This document shows, one piece after another, positions 17,006 through 25,213 of a stretch of 64,000 bases of DNA (its first letter is position 1; every line of letters begins with the position of its first letter). The DNA comes from Bacillus sp. CH30_1T (GTDB taxonomy: Bacteria; Bacillota; Bacilli; Bacillales; Bacillaceae_B): NCBI RefSeq assembly GCF_008364765.1, contig NZ_VTUY01000002.1, positions 64,501 through 128,500 on the forward strand, given 5' to 3'. The position numbers and the translations under genes were made by a program. A model generated the notes under the pieces. The model was given only the letters and a program-made list of their open reading frames with translations. It was not told the DNA's origin and did not search any database.

Positions 17006-18952
17006 TCATTCATTCTTGAACACAGATAGAAAGTTCATGATATCCTGCTGCACAATCAACGATTGAATCTTCTTGGGATCTTCACTCAAAGAGGAGATTT
17101 CGCTAAATAGTTGTTTCACTTCTTTCTGCTCTTCATTTTTCACTGCCAACAGAAAGACTAATGATACTTTTTCTACTCCCCATTCTATAGGTTCCTTTAA
17201 GGTCGCAATACCAATTGACGATTGCTTGATCAAGTCCGGGTGTCCATGTGGTATGGCTATCCCTGCCCCGATGGCGGTAGCTGACATTCTCTCCCTTATC
17301 ATGGTGCTTTCGATATATTCTTTTTCGACGTAGCCTTTTGAATAGAGAGAGGCAGCGAGCTTCTTTATGACCTCATATTTGTTTGTTTCTTCCTGTTGAA
17401 GAAACACCAAAAATGGATTGGTATATTTTAATAAGATAGATTCCTCAGGTGATCGTTTTAGGGAGCGTTTATCCTGCTTTAGCCACTGCTCCAGACGTTC
17501 TTCATCACTATTTTCCAACAGAGGTGACACGACGATATGAGGGACGTTGATTTCCGGCAAAGAAATGGTGCTGATCACCAAGTCCACTTCTTGCTTACAG
17601 AGGAAATCCTGTAATTCAGACTTAGCAATACTTCCTAAAACGTTTACAGAATAGAATTTCCGTTCAATTTTCGTACGCAATAATTGAGACATACCGATAC
17701 CCATATGACAAACCAGTACAACTTTTGTTGTGGTTAGATGTTGATTTTTGATTCTCTCAAGTGAAGATTGAAAGTGTAAGGTTAAATAAGCTGCTTCTTC
17801 TTCAGGAATATCAAGAGCTAATGATTGATTAATATCCACTAACGAAAGCATCATTTGATCAAACATATAAGGATACATTTTCTTGATTTCATGTAACATG
17901 ACATTCGAGACAGGCAGTCCATGTTCCAAACGATTAAGTGTTGAATGCAAATGGACGTTTAATCCTTCCCATAATTCCCGGTCATTAGTAAAATCGATGT
18001 TCGTAGATTGGGATACCCGATCCACTAGCATACTCATCACCTTTAAGAGAATAGGATTGTCATCTTGAAAGCTTTGGTTTAAGGTGTCCTTCTGAGATCG
18101 ATATTTCCCGCCAAGGAAATGAAGGGTCAGGTAAGCCTTTTCTTTATCTGGAAAATGAATGGAGAAGAAAGGTTCAAGCTTCTCTAAGAAATCAACAGCC
18201 CAACGATACTCGGTTTTCTTTTGTAAAAAAAGACGTTCTTCCTCTGATATAGAAATGATTTGTCCCAGTTTGGTCCTCTTGATCATAAGAAGAGTATGAA
18301 GGACAATCCGTTCAAAGCTTTCGTCGGTAAAACGCAGAGCATATTTCCGCTGCACTTCTTTCAGCTCCGTATTTACAACCTTGAATTCTGTAGAAGAAAA
18401 TTGATCCTTCATGAAATCATGAATAAGCGCTGGATGATTGACCATTTCCGATAAACGGGACAAGGCTGAGCGCTTATTCTTTTCTGTGCCTTCTAATGTT
18501 AAGCCTACCTTTTGCCTGGTACCTAACTTAATATCAAAACGCTTTAACCATGTTTCAATTTTTTCTATATCTCTTTTTATAATGGCCTTACTCACGTAAA
18601 ACCGGCTCATAAAGTCCTGAGATGTGACCGGAGTAGTATCCATTAGTAGATGATAGGCTATTTGAATAACCCTTCTTTCGTCATCCTGGTCACTCGATGT
18701 CGAATCAGTGGAATGGAGGAGACCGAACAGCTTTTTTTCATCCTCTTCGTTTACTTCCAAACAGACACCCAGTCCAGGTTTTCGAATTAGTTCAGCAGAA
18801 GAAATACCTTCTAAAAAATGTTGGATCGCTTTCAAATCGTTTCGTACCGTCTTTTCAGAGCACTGTACTTGGTCGGTAATATTCCTTACTAATATATAAT
18901 GATTGGATTCACCTATAAGCATACGCAAGATTTCGTTTTGTCTCTCATTCAT
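17006..18952 (-). CDS. manR: Transcriptional activator of mannose genes, ManR-like (PRD regulator)
   Basis: A 648-residue PTS-controlled activator, the same length as B. subtilis ManR. An N-terminal DeoR/Mga-type helix-turn-helix (residues 1-60, NITDQVQCSEKTVRNDLKAI) is followed by two PTS regulation domains (about 180-290 and 300-400, with H219, H334 and H393), an EIIB-like domain with Cys415 (VVLVCHMGIGMSQ) and an EIIA-like domain with a histidine near 569 (GIAIPHGHPD). In the family, phosphorylation by HPr and by the cognate EIIB sets activity according to mannose and glucose supply. It precedes manP by 128 bases in the same direction. Confidence 0.9.
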   Translation of the reverse strand: MNERQNEILRMLIGESNHYILVRNITDQVQCSEKTVRNDLKAIQHFLEGISSAELIRKPGLGVCLEVNEEDEKKLFGLLHSTDSTSSDQDDERRVIQIAYHLLMDTTPVTSQDFMSRFYVSKAIIKRDIEKIETWLKRFDIKLGTRQKVGLTLEGTEKNKRSALSRLSEMVNHPALIHDFMKDQFSSTEFKVVNTELKEVQRKYALRFTDESFERIVLHTLLMIKRTKLGQIISISEEERLFLQKKTEYRWAVDFLEKLEPFFSIHFPDKEKAYLTLHFLGGKYRSQKDTLNQSFQDDNPILLKVMSMLVDRVSQSTNIDFTNDRELWEGLNVHLHSTLNRLEHGLPVSNVMLHEIKKMYPYMFDQMMLSLVDINQSLALDIPEEEAAYLTLHFQSSLERIKNQHLTTTKVVLVCHMGIGMSQLLRTKIERKFYSVNVLGSIAKSELQDFLCKQEVDLVISTISLPEINVPHIVVSPLLENSDEERLEQWLKQDKRSLKRSPEESILLKYTNPFLVFLQQEETNKYEVIKKLAASLYSKGYVEKEYIESTMIRERMSATAIGAGIAIPHGHPDLIKQSSIGIATLKEPIEWGVEKVSLVFLLAVKNEEQKEVKQLFSEISSLSEDPKKIQSLIVQQDIMNFLSVFKNE

Positions 18953-18999
18953 GATTTCACCTTCTTTATGTTAGAAACAACTGGCCATTTGTCTATTTT

Positions 19000-19028
19000 A
19001 TGATACTTTTTGCATATTGAAATGTAAA
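19000..19028 (-). promoter_or_regulatory. Probable manR promoter
   Basis: On the minus strand TTTACA (19023-19028), a 17-base spacer and TATCAT (19000-19005), 48 bases before the manR start codon. Confidence 0.55.
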
Positions 19029-19118
19029 CCAGGGACGGACCTCACCAAGCACCTTCTAAAATCACCTTCCATAAGGTAAAATAATGACATGATCAAGAAC
19101 GAACAAGGAGGATTTTGA

Positions 19119-19367
19119 TTGATCACAATCAAGGAAGTGGCCAGGAGAGCTCAAGTATCGAGTGCAACAGTATCCAGAATGTTGAACAATTCCGGGTATG
19201 TAAGTGAAGAGGCACGAGATCGAATTCTGAAAGTAATAGAAGAAACAGGATATGTTCCAAGTGAGAATGCGAAATCGCTTCGGACGAAAAAAACGAAGGT
19301 GATTGGTGTCATCCTGCCGAAGCTCGGTTCAGAAACGACGAGCCGGATGGTGAGAATAGTGAGATAA
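19119..19367 (+). pseudogene. Truncated LacI-family regulator gene (N-terminal fragment)
   Basis: The 82 codons carry a complete LacI-type DNA-binding domain (MITIKEVARRAQVSSATVSR, hinge YVPSENAKSLRTKK) and the first strand of the effector domain (IGVILPKLGSETTSRMV), then stop. Normal members have about 330 residues, so about three quarters are gone. AAGGAGG precedes the start, so a short DNA-binding peptide could still be made. The break falls next to a stretch of loosely repeated CTCGCATGATT-like DNA. It is a separate lineage from the two complete LacI proteins in the window. Confidence 0.82.
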
Positions 19368-19582
19368 AGATTTTTCGACAGCTTGGCATGATTTTCTTAA
19401 ATCTCGCATGATTAACTGGATTCAGGACGTAATCTTCCGAAAAGAGGCACGATTTTTTTATTTCCCGCTCGATCTTAGCTAATTCTCGCATAATTCTTAT
19501 AAAATAAGAGATTTATAGAGTCCAAGGTTACCGTTATGATGGGCTTATAACCTAAATAAAGAAAAATGCGACCTAAAATATG
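19368..19582. other. Non-coding stretch with loose direct repeats
   Basis: The words GGCATGATTTT, CTCGCATGATTAA, GGCACGATTTT and CTCGCATAATT recur within 120 bases. No gene was found. The stretch abuts the broken end of the truncated lacI gene and may be what replaced the rest of it. Confidence 0.45.
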
Positions 19583-19609
19583 AAAAAAGACGAGGCAAAC
19601 ACCCCGTCT
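19583..19609 (-). terminator. Terminator of the mannosylglycerate operon
   Basis: On the minus strand GACGGGG, a loop, CCTCGTC and a run of six T. It starts a few bases beyond the stop codon of the glycerate kinase gene. Confidence 0.8.
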
Positions 19610-19612
19610 CAC

Positions 19613-20740
19613 TCAATTCTTCAACAATCGCACAACCTGCTCAACCGTCACCCGGATCTGCTCACTCGTCACCTCACTCTTTAACGCTTCCTTCAGCGAC
19701 CGGCACTCCGTCTGAATCGAAAATACAGCATCAAGATACTGATTCACCACTGCCAAATCCGTATCAATCCGACCCGCGATCCCGATTACTTTCTTACTGT
19801 GCTTCTTCGCCAGTTTCGCAACCCCAACCGGCACTTTCCCCATCAGTGATTGCTGATCCAAGCTTCCTTCTCCGGTGAAGATGATGTCTGCTTTCTTCAC
19901 TTTCTCTTCTAACTTGGTAAGTTCAATAATCGTATCCACCCCCGATTGAAGAACCCCGTTCAAAGCCGCCACAATACTTCCACCAAGCCCTCCGGCAGCT
20001 CCCGATCCAGGGACATCTTGGACGTCGATCCCATACACTTCACTAAATAGGGAAGAGAGCCTCACCAAACCGGCGTCAAGTTCTACTATCCCCTCAGTAG
20101 TTGCGCCCTTCTGTCTGCCAAAAATATGGGCAGCACCCATCCTTCCGTAAAAAGGATTCGTGACATCGCTCGCAATCGTGAACGAGCATTTCTCCAGTTC
20201 GGGTAACCGCTCATGATCAGAAAAGGAAGCTGCCCTAAGCAATGGATTCCCTTCTATCCCAAGCTCTACTCCGTCCTCATCATAAAATGTCCATCCCAAA
20301 GCCTGCAACATCCCGACTCCCCCGTCGTTCGTAGCACTCCCTCCAAGGGAAATGACAATGTTGCGATATCCGTTCATGACGGCATCCTTTATCTGTTCAC
20401 CCAAACCATAGGTATTCGCCTTCATCGGATTCCGTTTCTCAAATGGTACAAGGGGAAGTCCGCTGCTGCGGGCACTCTCAATAAACGCAGTGTCACCATA
20501 AAGAACAACATAACGTGCAAGGACAGGGTTCATTAACGGATCATTGACCGGGACTTCCTTCTCTTCTCCATCCAGACATGAGAGCAGGGCATCCAGGGTT
20601 CCCTCTCCACCATCTGCCATGGGAGAGTTCTCAACATGAGCTGATGGCATAACAGAAAGGATCCCCTTACGAGCCGCTTCTCCCACTTCAAAAGCTGATA
20701 ATGAATCCTTATAGGAATCAGAAGCTATTAAAAAATTCAT
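19613..20740 (-). CDS. Glycerate kinase (GlxK/GarK family)
   Basis: A 375-residue cytoplasmic kinase converting D-glycerate to phosphoglycerate with ATP. Family signatures are MNFLIASDSYKDSLSA at the start, SPMADGGEGT, ISLGGSATNDGGVGML (nucleotide-binding glycine-rich loop), GSGAAGGLGG and FTGEGSLDQQSLMGKVP. The ATG at 20740 is chosen because AGGAG lies ten bases ahead; an in-frame GTG three codons earlier touches the site. Last gene of the operon with MngA-type PTS, GH38 and GH13_18 genes, all of which could release glycerate, so it closes that pathway into lower glycolysis. Confidence 0.9.
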   Translation of the reverse strand: MNFLIASDSYKDSLSAFEVGEAARKGILSVMPSAHVENSPMADGGEGTLDALLSCLDGEEKEVPVNDPLMNPVLARYVVLYGDTAFIESARSSGLPLVPFEKRNPMKANTYGLGEQIKDAVMNGYRNIVISLGGSATNDGGVGMLQALGWTFYDEDGVELGIEGNPLLRAASFSDHERLPELEKCSFTIASDVTNPFYGRMGAAHIFGRQKGATTEGIVELDAGLVRLSSLFSEVYGIDVQDVPGSGAAGGLGGSIVAALNGVLQSGVDTIIELTKLEEKVKKADIIFTGEGSLDQQSLMGKVPVGVAKLAKKHSKKVIGIAGRIDTDLAVVNQYLDAVFSIQTECRSLKEALKSEVTSEQIRVTVEQVVRLLKN

Positions 20741-20761
20741 ATCACACACGCTCCTATGAAA

Positions 20762-20795
20762 AGGTGCCAGAAGCCTGTAAAAGCGACTGGCACCT
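20762..20795 (-). terminator. Hairpin between phosphorylase and glycerate kinase genes
   Basis: AGGTGCCAG (20762-20770) and CTGGCACCT (20787-20795) form a perfect nine-base stem with a 16-base loop. On the minus strand only TTTC follows, so it is a partial terminator or an RNA-processing and stabilising element. Confidence 0.6.
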
Positions 20796-20803
20796 ATATT
20801 GAT

Positions 20804-22495
20804 CTATTGTTTTACCCACATGAATTCATACGGATTTAATTCAACTTCTCCACTTACTTCTTTCCCGCTCTGTAAATCGAAGCCTGGGTGAGGAAGTGTT
20901 ACAACTACGGGAGCAGCATCCAGATTGACTATAAATATGATGCTCTCTCCTGTTTCCTGATTAAAACGCTTCAGTCCGAATAGATTGGCCCCCAGTTCCA
21001 GCACTTCCTGCCCTGCATACGGAGAAAAAGCCGATTCCTTCTGACGGATCGAAATCATTTCCTGTAAGCCTTCAAAGATCCCTTTACGACGGGAGTTTGT
21101 CTCTAACTCCTCAAGGATGCTTGAAAGCTCCAGCTTCTCGCGATTGATCCTGCGATTGATGCCTGACGTTTCAACCCCGGATTCATCATTGTGAGAACCC
21201 AGTAAGGAATGATAATAAATGGCCGGAACTCCCACAAACGATAACAGGATCGAATGTGCGGCAAGCATCTTCTTTACTTCCAGCTCTTCTGTCGTATCCT
21301 CGCCTCGGTTGACCAATGCTGCTGAATAGTTGATGTTCAACTCATATACAGACTGGCTTCCGTCACTATTGGCTTTGTATGAAACACGCCCGCCGTTCAC
21401 GGTCACTTTGTCCACGAGCAGTTGCTTCTCCTCATTAGTCAGAATTCCCTCAGTCGGACGCATCCCGATTCCGTCATGACTGGCAAGAAAGTTGAAATAA
21501 GTCGCAGTATCTGATACGGTATCAATCGTTTTCGCCCATTCCGTCAGCTTTTCACCATTGTGAGTTGTCAATGAGAACAGCACCAACGGAGGCAGGGAGA
21601 ATTGATAAACCATATTGGCTTCATCGGTTCCATCACCGAAATAGCTGATATTTTCTTGATGTGGGACATTCGTTTCCGTAATGATTTGTGTATTCGGCTT
21701 AAAGAAGTCCATGACTTCTCTCCACAGCTTGATGATTTCATGTGCCTGGGACAAATGGATGGAGGTTGTACCTGATTCCTTCCAAATGAAACCGATGGCA
21801 TCCAATCGGATACTTGTCCCGCCCTTACTTGCATACTCAAGTAAAATATCCGTCGTTTCCTCCAATACCGGGAAGTGGCGGAAATTCAAATCGACCTGAT
21901 CTTCACTAAACGTCGTCCAGGCCGTTTTCACGCCGTCCTGTCCTTCGTATTCATGATACAAAGGCGATGTGCGGGGACGAACCACTTCACTTGCATCAAA
22001 AGAGGGATCCTTTGGAACAAAGTATTCCTTGTATCTCTCTTCACCATTGATATAACCTTGAAACCACGCACTGGATTTCGAAATATGATTGGCAACAAAA
22101 TCAAACATTAAGCGATAATCCTGAGCCAGCTCTTCAATGTTCGACCAATTCCCGAGCTTCGGGTCCACTTGACGATAGTCCACGACGGAGAAACCATCAT
22201 CGGATGTATAAGGAAACATCGGCAGCAAGTGAACGTCCGTAATCGAACCCTTCACCTTTTCATTTAAGAAGGTGCGAAGAGAGGCAAGTGTGGGTTTGCC
22301 CTCTTCGTAAATGCTGTCACCATACGTGATCAGATAAACGTTTTCTTCAGACACAGGCGCTGCGCTTTCCCAGGGATGACGACTCCATTTATCCACGAGC
22401 TCTGTAAAAGAAGTCAGGAACTCCTCTTTGAAATCTTCCCCATAGATCGTTCTTAATCTTTCTTCCACATTTCTTACTAATTCTTGCTTTGTCAT
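20804..22495 (-). CDS. GH13 subfamily 18 glycoside phosphorylase, probably glucosylglycerate phosphorylase
   Basis: A 563-residue TIM-barrel enzyme of the sucrose phosphorylase group. Visible active-site parts are MFPYTSDDGFSVVDYRQVDP, the nucleophile Asp in SIRLDAIGF, the acid/base Glu in IITETNVPH and the transition-state Asp in LASHDGIG. Members transfer glucose to phosphate, giving glucose 1-phosphate. Sucrose phosphorylases have about 490-500 residues; the length here matches glucosylglycerate phosphorylase (YcjM, about 560). The neighbouring glycerate kinase and MngA/MngB genes favour that substrate. Phospho-glucosylglycerate or sucrose 6-phosphate are alternatives. It lies 12 bases after the GH38 gene. 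Confidence 0.85.
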   Translation of the reverse strand: MTKQELVRNVEERLRTIYGEDFKEEFLTSFTELVDKWSRHPWESAAPVSEENVYLITYGDSIYEEGKPTLASLRTFLNEKVKGSITDVHLLPMFPYTSDDGFSVVDYRQVDPKLGNWSNIEELAQDYRLMFDFVANHISKSSAWFQGYINGEERYKEYFVPKDPSFDASEVVRPRTSPLYHEYEGQDGVKTAWTTFSEDQVDLNFRHFPVLEETTDILLEYASKGGTSIRLDAIGFIWKESGTTSIHLSQAHEIIKLWREVMDFFKPNTQIITETNVPHQENISYFGDGTDEANMVYQFSLPPLVLFSLTTHNGEKLTEWAKTIDTVSDTATYFNFLASHDGIGMRPTEGILTNEEKQLLVDKVTVNGGRVSYKANSDGSQSVYELNINYSAALVNRGEDTTEELEVKKMLAAHSILLSFVGVPAIYYHSLLGSHNDESGVETSGINRRINREKLELSSILEELETNSRRKGIFEGLQEMISIRQKESAFSPYAGQEVLELGANLFGLKRFNQETGESIIFIVNLDAAPVVVTLPHPGFDLQSGKEVSGEVELNPYEFMWVKQ

Positions 22496-22507
22496 GACTT
22501 CACCTTC

Positions 22508-25147
22508 TTATGATAGTTTTAATGTGAGGTGGCTCTTCGGATTGACTCTCATCTCCGTGCCCGCATCTTCCTGGTATTCCTCCGCAAGATTTGTGATGGA
22601 AACCTTACTGAATTCATGATTTAATTTCACGGTTTGAACGGTTTCAGTCGGATTGAACAAGCGAATGACTATCGACTTGTCATCATAAGCGCGTTTGCAG
22701 CTGCTCATGACAATGGAAGAGTTGTCCATTTCAAATAGTGAAACAGCTTCCGCCATCTCCTTAATCGGATAAGGAATTTCAAAACGCTCCAGGCGTTCTT
22801 CAAAAGTATTTAAGCTTTGTTTCTGATAAGAAGCATGCCTGTCCACATATTGATTCGTTAGGTCAAACATCGCCACCGGCTCTGCATCCCCGACATAAAT
22901 GCCGTATTCAAACACCATCTTCTGCTTCATCTGCGCGTCAGGGGTATAAACGACTTTATTGTTAATGCCCGATGCTCTTCCCGGACGCCACAACAGATCA
23001 TCTTTCCCTAACAGACCAACGCTTCTAAATAAAGTAAGTGCGAGTTCACCTGAATCTTCAAGCACTTCATATTCCTTGATCCCTCTTGTAACGGCTGCAA
23101 AGGTATGGGATTCGGTCGATACCCCTGCAAAGTTTTCAAGTGAGTAAATCGGGACAGGTGCTTCTGCAAACCCTTTTTCTTTCCAATCCTTCATATACGG
23201 ATTGTTCACATTCCGCTCAATCAGCCCGAACCCCTGATCGGCAAAGGAAGTCTGAGGTTTGTTCGTCCCTGTGTTCAATCGAACGCGTACACGGTGATCC
23301 TCAACAGAATTCTCGATCGTATGTTGAACCCGAACGAACTTTTCATTTTTTCGAAGCTCAAGAGTCGAGATGATCACCAACGCTTCACTGTTGATTTCCG
23401 ACTGGCGGTCCTCCAGGTTTCCTGGTACAAGGGCCTCATGCTTCACTATGATTTTCTGTGATAGTCCACCTGCTTCTACAGAAAGCAGCTCTCCATTTTC
23501 CAACCATAGAGGCTGATCACCTTCTAAAGGAGAGAAGTCATAGGAATCTCCTGCATCACCAACGTTTTCAAATCGAAGCAGATTGGAAATTACTTTGCCC
23601 ATACCTTTCTCAGTCAGGGTCAGATTACCATCCACGAATTCCACTTTTACGTGTTCATTTTCAATCGCCTGACTTCCGCTCTCTTCAAGCTTTTTCATTC
23701 CTTCGCTGAGTTCTTCAACGATATATGTCTTGTACCCGATTCCCGCAACATCTTTCAATTCTGCCAACACGACGGTACGATAATAACCCGGCACTTCTAC
23801 CTGCTTCTCGCCTTCCGCTGTCACAACGATTCTTTTACCGCCGCTTATATATTCCTGGTCGATGGCTTCCATATCAACAGGCTCGCCGCTTTGATCCTTC
23901 ACGTTGAATTGATTAGACTTTGTAAACAGGACAGCCTCCACAGTCCCGGAAAATACAGACGCATTCGTGTTAAAGAATACATAAATGGAGTCCTTGCCAA
24001 GTTTGTTGCTGATCGCTTCAGTCATTTGTTTCTTCAAGATATTCAGGAGTCCTTCTGCAATCCGGTTCACCTTTTCCAGTCGTTGAACGATATCACGATT
24101 GGTATCATCGGAGTTACACCCGCCGATACTGTCGTGGGCATGGACATCAAAGAGTTCCTTCCACATTCCGTCTAACCATGCCTGGGGATAACGAAGGCCC
24201 AAAGATTGACCAATGACGGCCAGTGGCTCCAGTACATTCAAAATCTTATGTTCAATTTCATAGTTTGCTTTTTTAATATCATAGCGCTGGGAACGAATCG
24301 TGTTATGAATGCGGGATTTCTGCGTCGCCGTCAGTTCACCTTCAATCACATTCGAAAAATCCGCCTCGTTCTCCCAGGCATCCTTCATGAAGGTCTCATA
24401 GTCGGAAAGGACAAACTCATAGTCCTCTGAGCTTTCATTCAGCCGCTTAATGGTTTCAGGGAAATGCTCACGCACAAGCACCTGATCCCCGCCTGCCGGG
24501 AGAAGGAGATGGTCACTATTCTGATTCATATCAGCCAGTTTCTCCAGAATCGGAAACAGTCTATCCTCTTTATATTCCTCTGAAGCTTCAAGGAATTTCC
24601 CCGGTCCATATCCGAAATAAATATTGTTGGCGTGCACTGTTTCACCGTCTGGGGATTTCCACTTGAAATTCAAATCACCTTTCAATTGGTCGGTGTAGAT
24701 TCCGCGCTGAAGGACACTGTTATCGATACCGAATCCTTTGAAAATCGAAGGCAGATACTGATTCTGCCCGAAAATATCAGGCAGGTAACCACAATTCATA
24801 CTGTGACCGAAGCTCTTTGAGATCTTCGTTCCATACAAAAGATTGCGTATGATGGATTCTTTATTCACCAAAAGGGAATCCGTCTGCGTATACCAAGGTC
24901 CGATAAATAGCTGCTTCTCTTCCACAAGCAGCTTCAATCGGTCCCTGTTTTCAGGACGGACCTTCAAATACTCCTCCACGATGCTTGCCTGAGCATCGAA
25001 TACATAACCCGTATAGTCTTGATCTGTTTCAAGGACATCTAAGAGATGATCCAGGTTTTCTGCAAGTAATACATTTGAATCTTCTATTGTAAAATACCAC
25101 TCACGATCCCAGTGGGAATGAGGTACGACATAAACGCGCTTTTTCAT
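22508..25147 (-). CDS. mngB: GH38 alpha-mannosidase, probably mannosylglycerate hydrolase MngB
   Basis: A cytoplasmic zinc-dependent alpha-mannosidase of 879 residues, close to E. coli MngB (877). KRVYVVPHSHWDREWYF carries the His-x-His zinc pair, CGYLPDIFGQNQYLPSIFKG the nucleophile Asp, and DVHAHDSIGGCNSDDTNRD another zinc ligand. TTTGGAGGG seven bases ahead fixes the ATG at 25147; an earlier in-frame ATG has no site. MngB cleaves 2-O-(6-phospho-mannosyl)-glycerate to mannose 6-phosphate and glycerate. The gene directly follows an MngA-type PTS gene and precedes a glycerate kinase, which supports that substrate over N-glycan mannose. Confidence 0.87.
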   Translation of the reverse strand: MKKRVYVVPHSHWDREWYFTIEDSNVLLAENLDHLLDVLETDQDYTGYVFDAQASIVEEYLKVRPENRDRLKLLVEEKQLFIGPWYTQTDSLLVNKESIIRNLLYGTKISKSFGHSMNCGYLPDIFGQNQYLPSIFKGFGIDNSVLQRGIYTDQLKGDLNFKWKSPDGETVHANNIYFGYGPGKFLEASEEYKEDRLFPILEKLADMNQNSDHLLLPAGGDQVLVREHFPETIKRLNESSEDYEFVLSDYETFMKDAWENEADFSNVIEGELTATQKSRIHNTIRSQRYDIKKANYEIEHKILNVLEPLAVIGQSLGLRYPQAWLDGMWKELFDVHAHDSIGGCNSDDTNRDIVQRLEKVNRIAEGLLNILKKQMTEAISNKLGKDSIYVFFNTNASVFSGTVEAVLFTKSNQFNVKDQSGEPVDMEAIDQEYISGGKRIVVTAEGEKQVEVPGYYRTVVLAELKDVAGIGYKTYIVEELSEGMKKLEESGSQAIENEHVKVEFVDGNLTLTEKGMGKVISNLLRFENVGDAGDSYDFSPLEGDQPLWLENGELLSVEAGGLSQKIIVKHEALVPGNLEDRQSEINSEALVIISTLELRKNEKFVRVQHTIENSVEDHRVRVRLNTGTNKPQTSFADQGFGLIERNVNNPYMKDWKEKGFAEAPVPIYSLENFAGVSTESHTFAAVTRGIKEYEVLEDSGELALTLFRSVGLLGKDDLLWRPGRASGINNKVVYTPDAQMKQKMVFEYGIYVGDAEPVAMFDLTNQYVDRHASYQKQSLNTFEERLERFEIPYPIKEMAEAVSLFEMDNSSIVMSSCKRAYDDKSIVIRLFNPTETVQTVKLNHEFSKVSITNLAEEYQEDAGTEMRVNPKSHLTLKLS

Positions 25148-25213
25148 GGATGTTCCCTCCAAATAATAGGTAAAGGGTTCCGGGTCCATAAAGACCCAGC
25201 CCCCTTTTTTAGA

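Noticed and set aside
23651-24175. Open frame of 174 codons on the plus strand
   Set aside because: It is antisense to the GH38 (MngB-like) gene; the family motifs are all on the minus strand.
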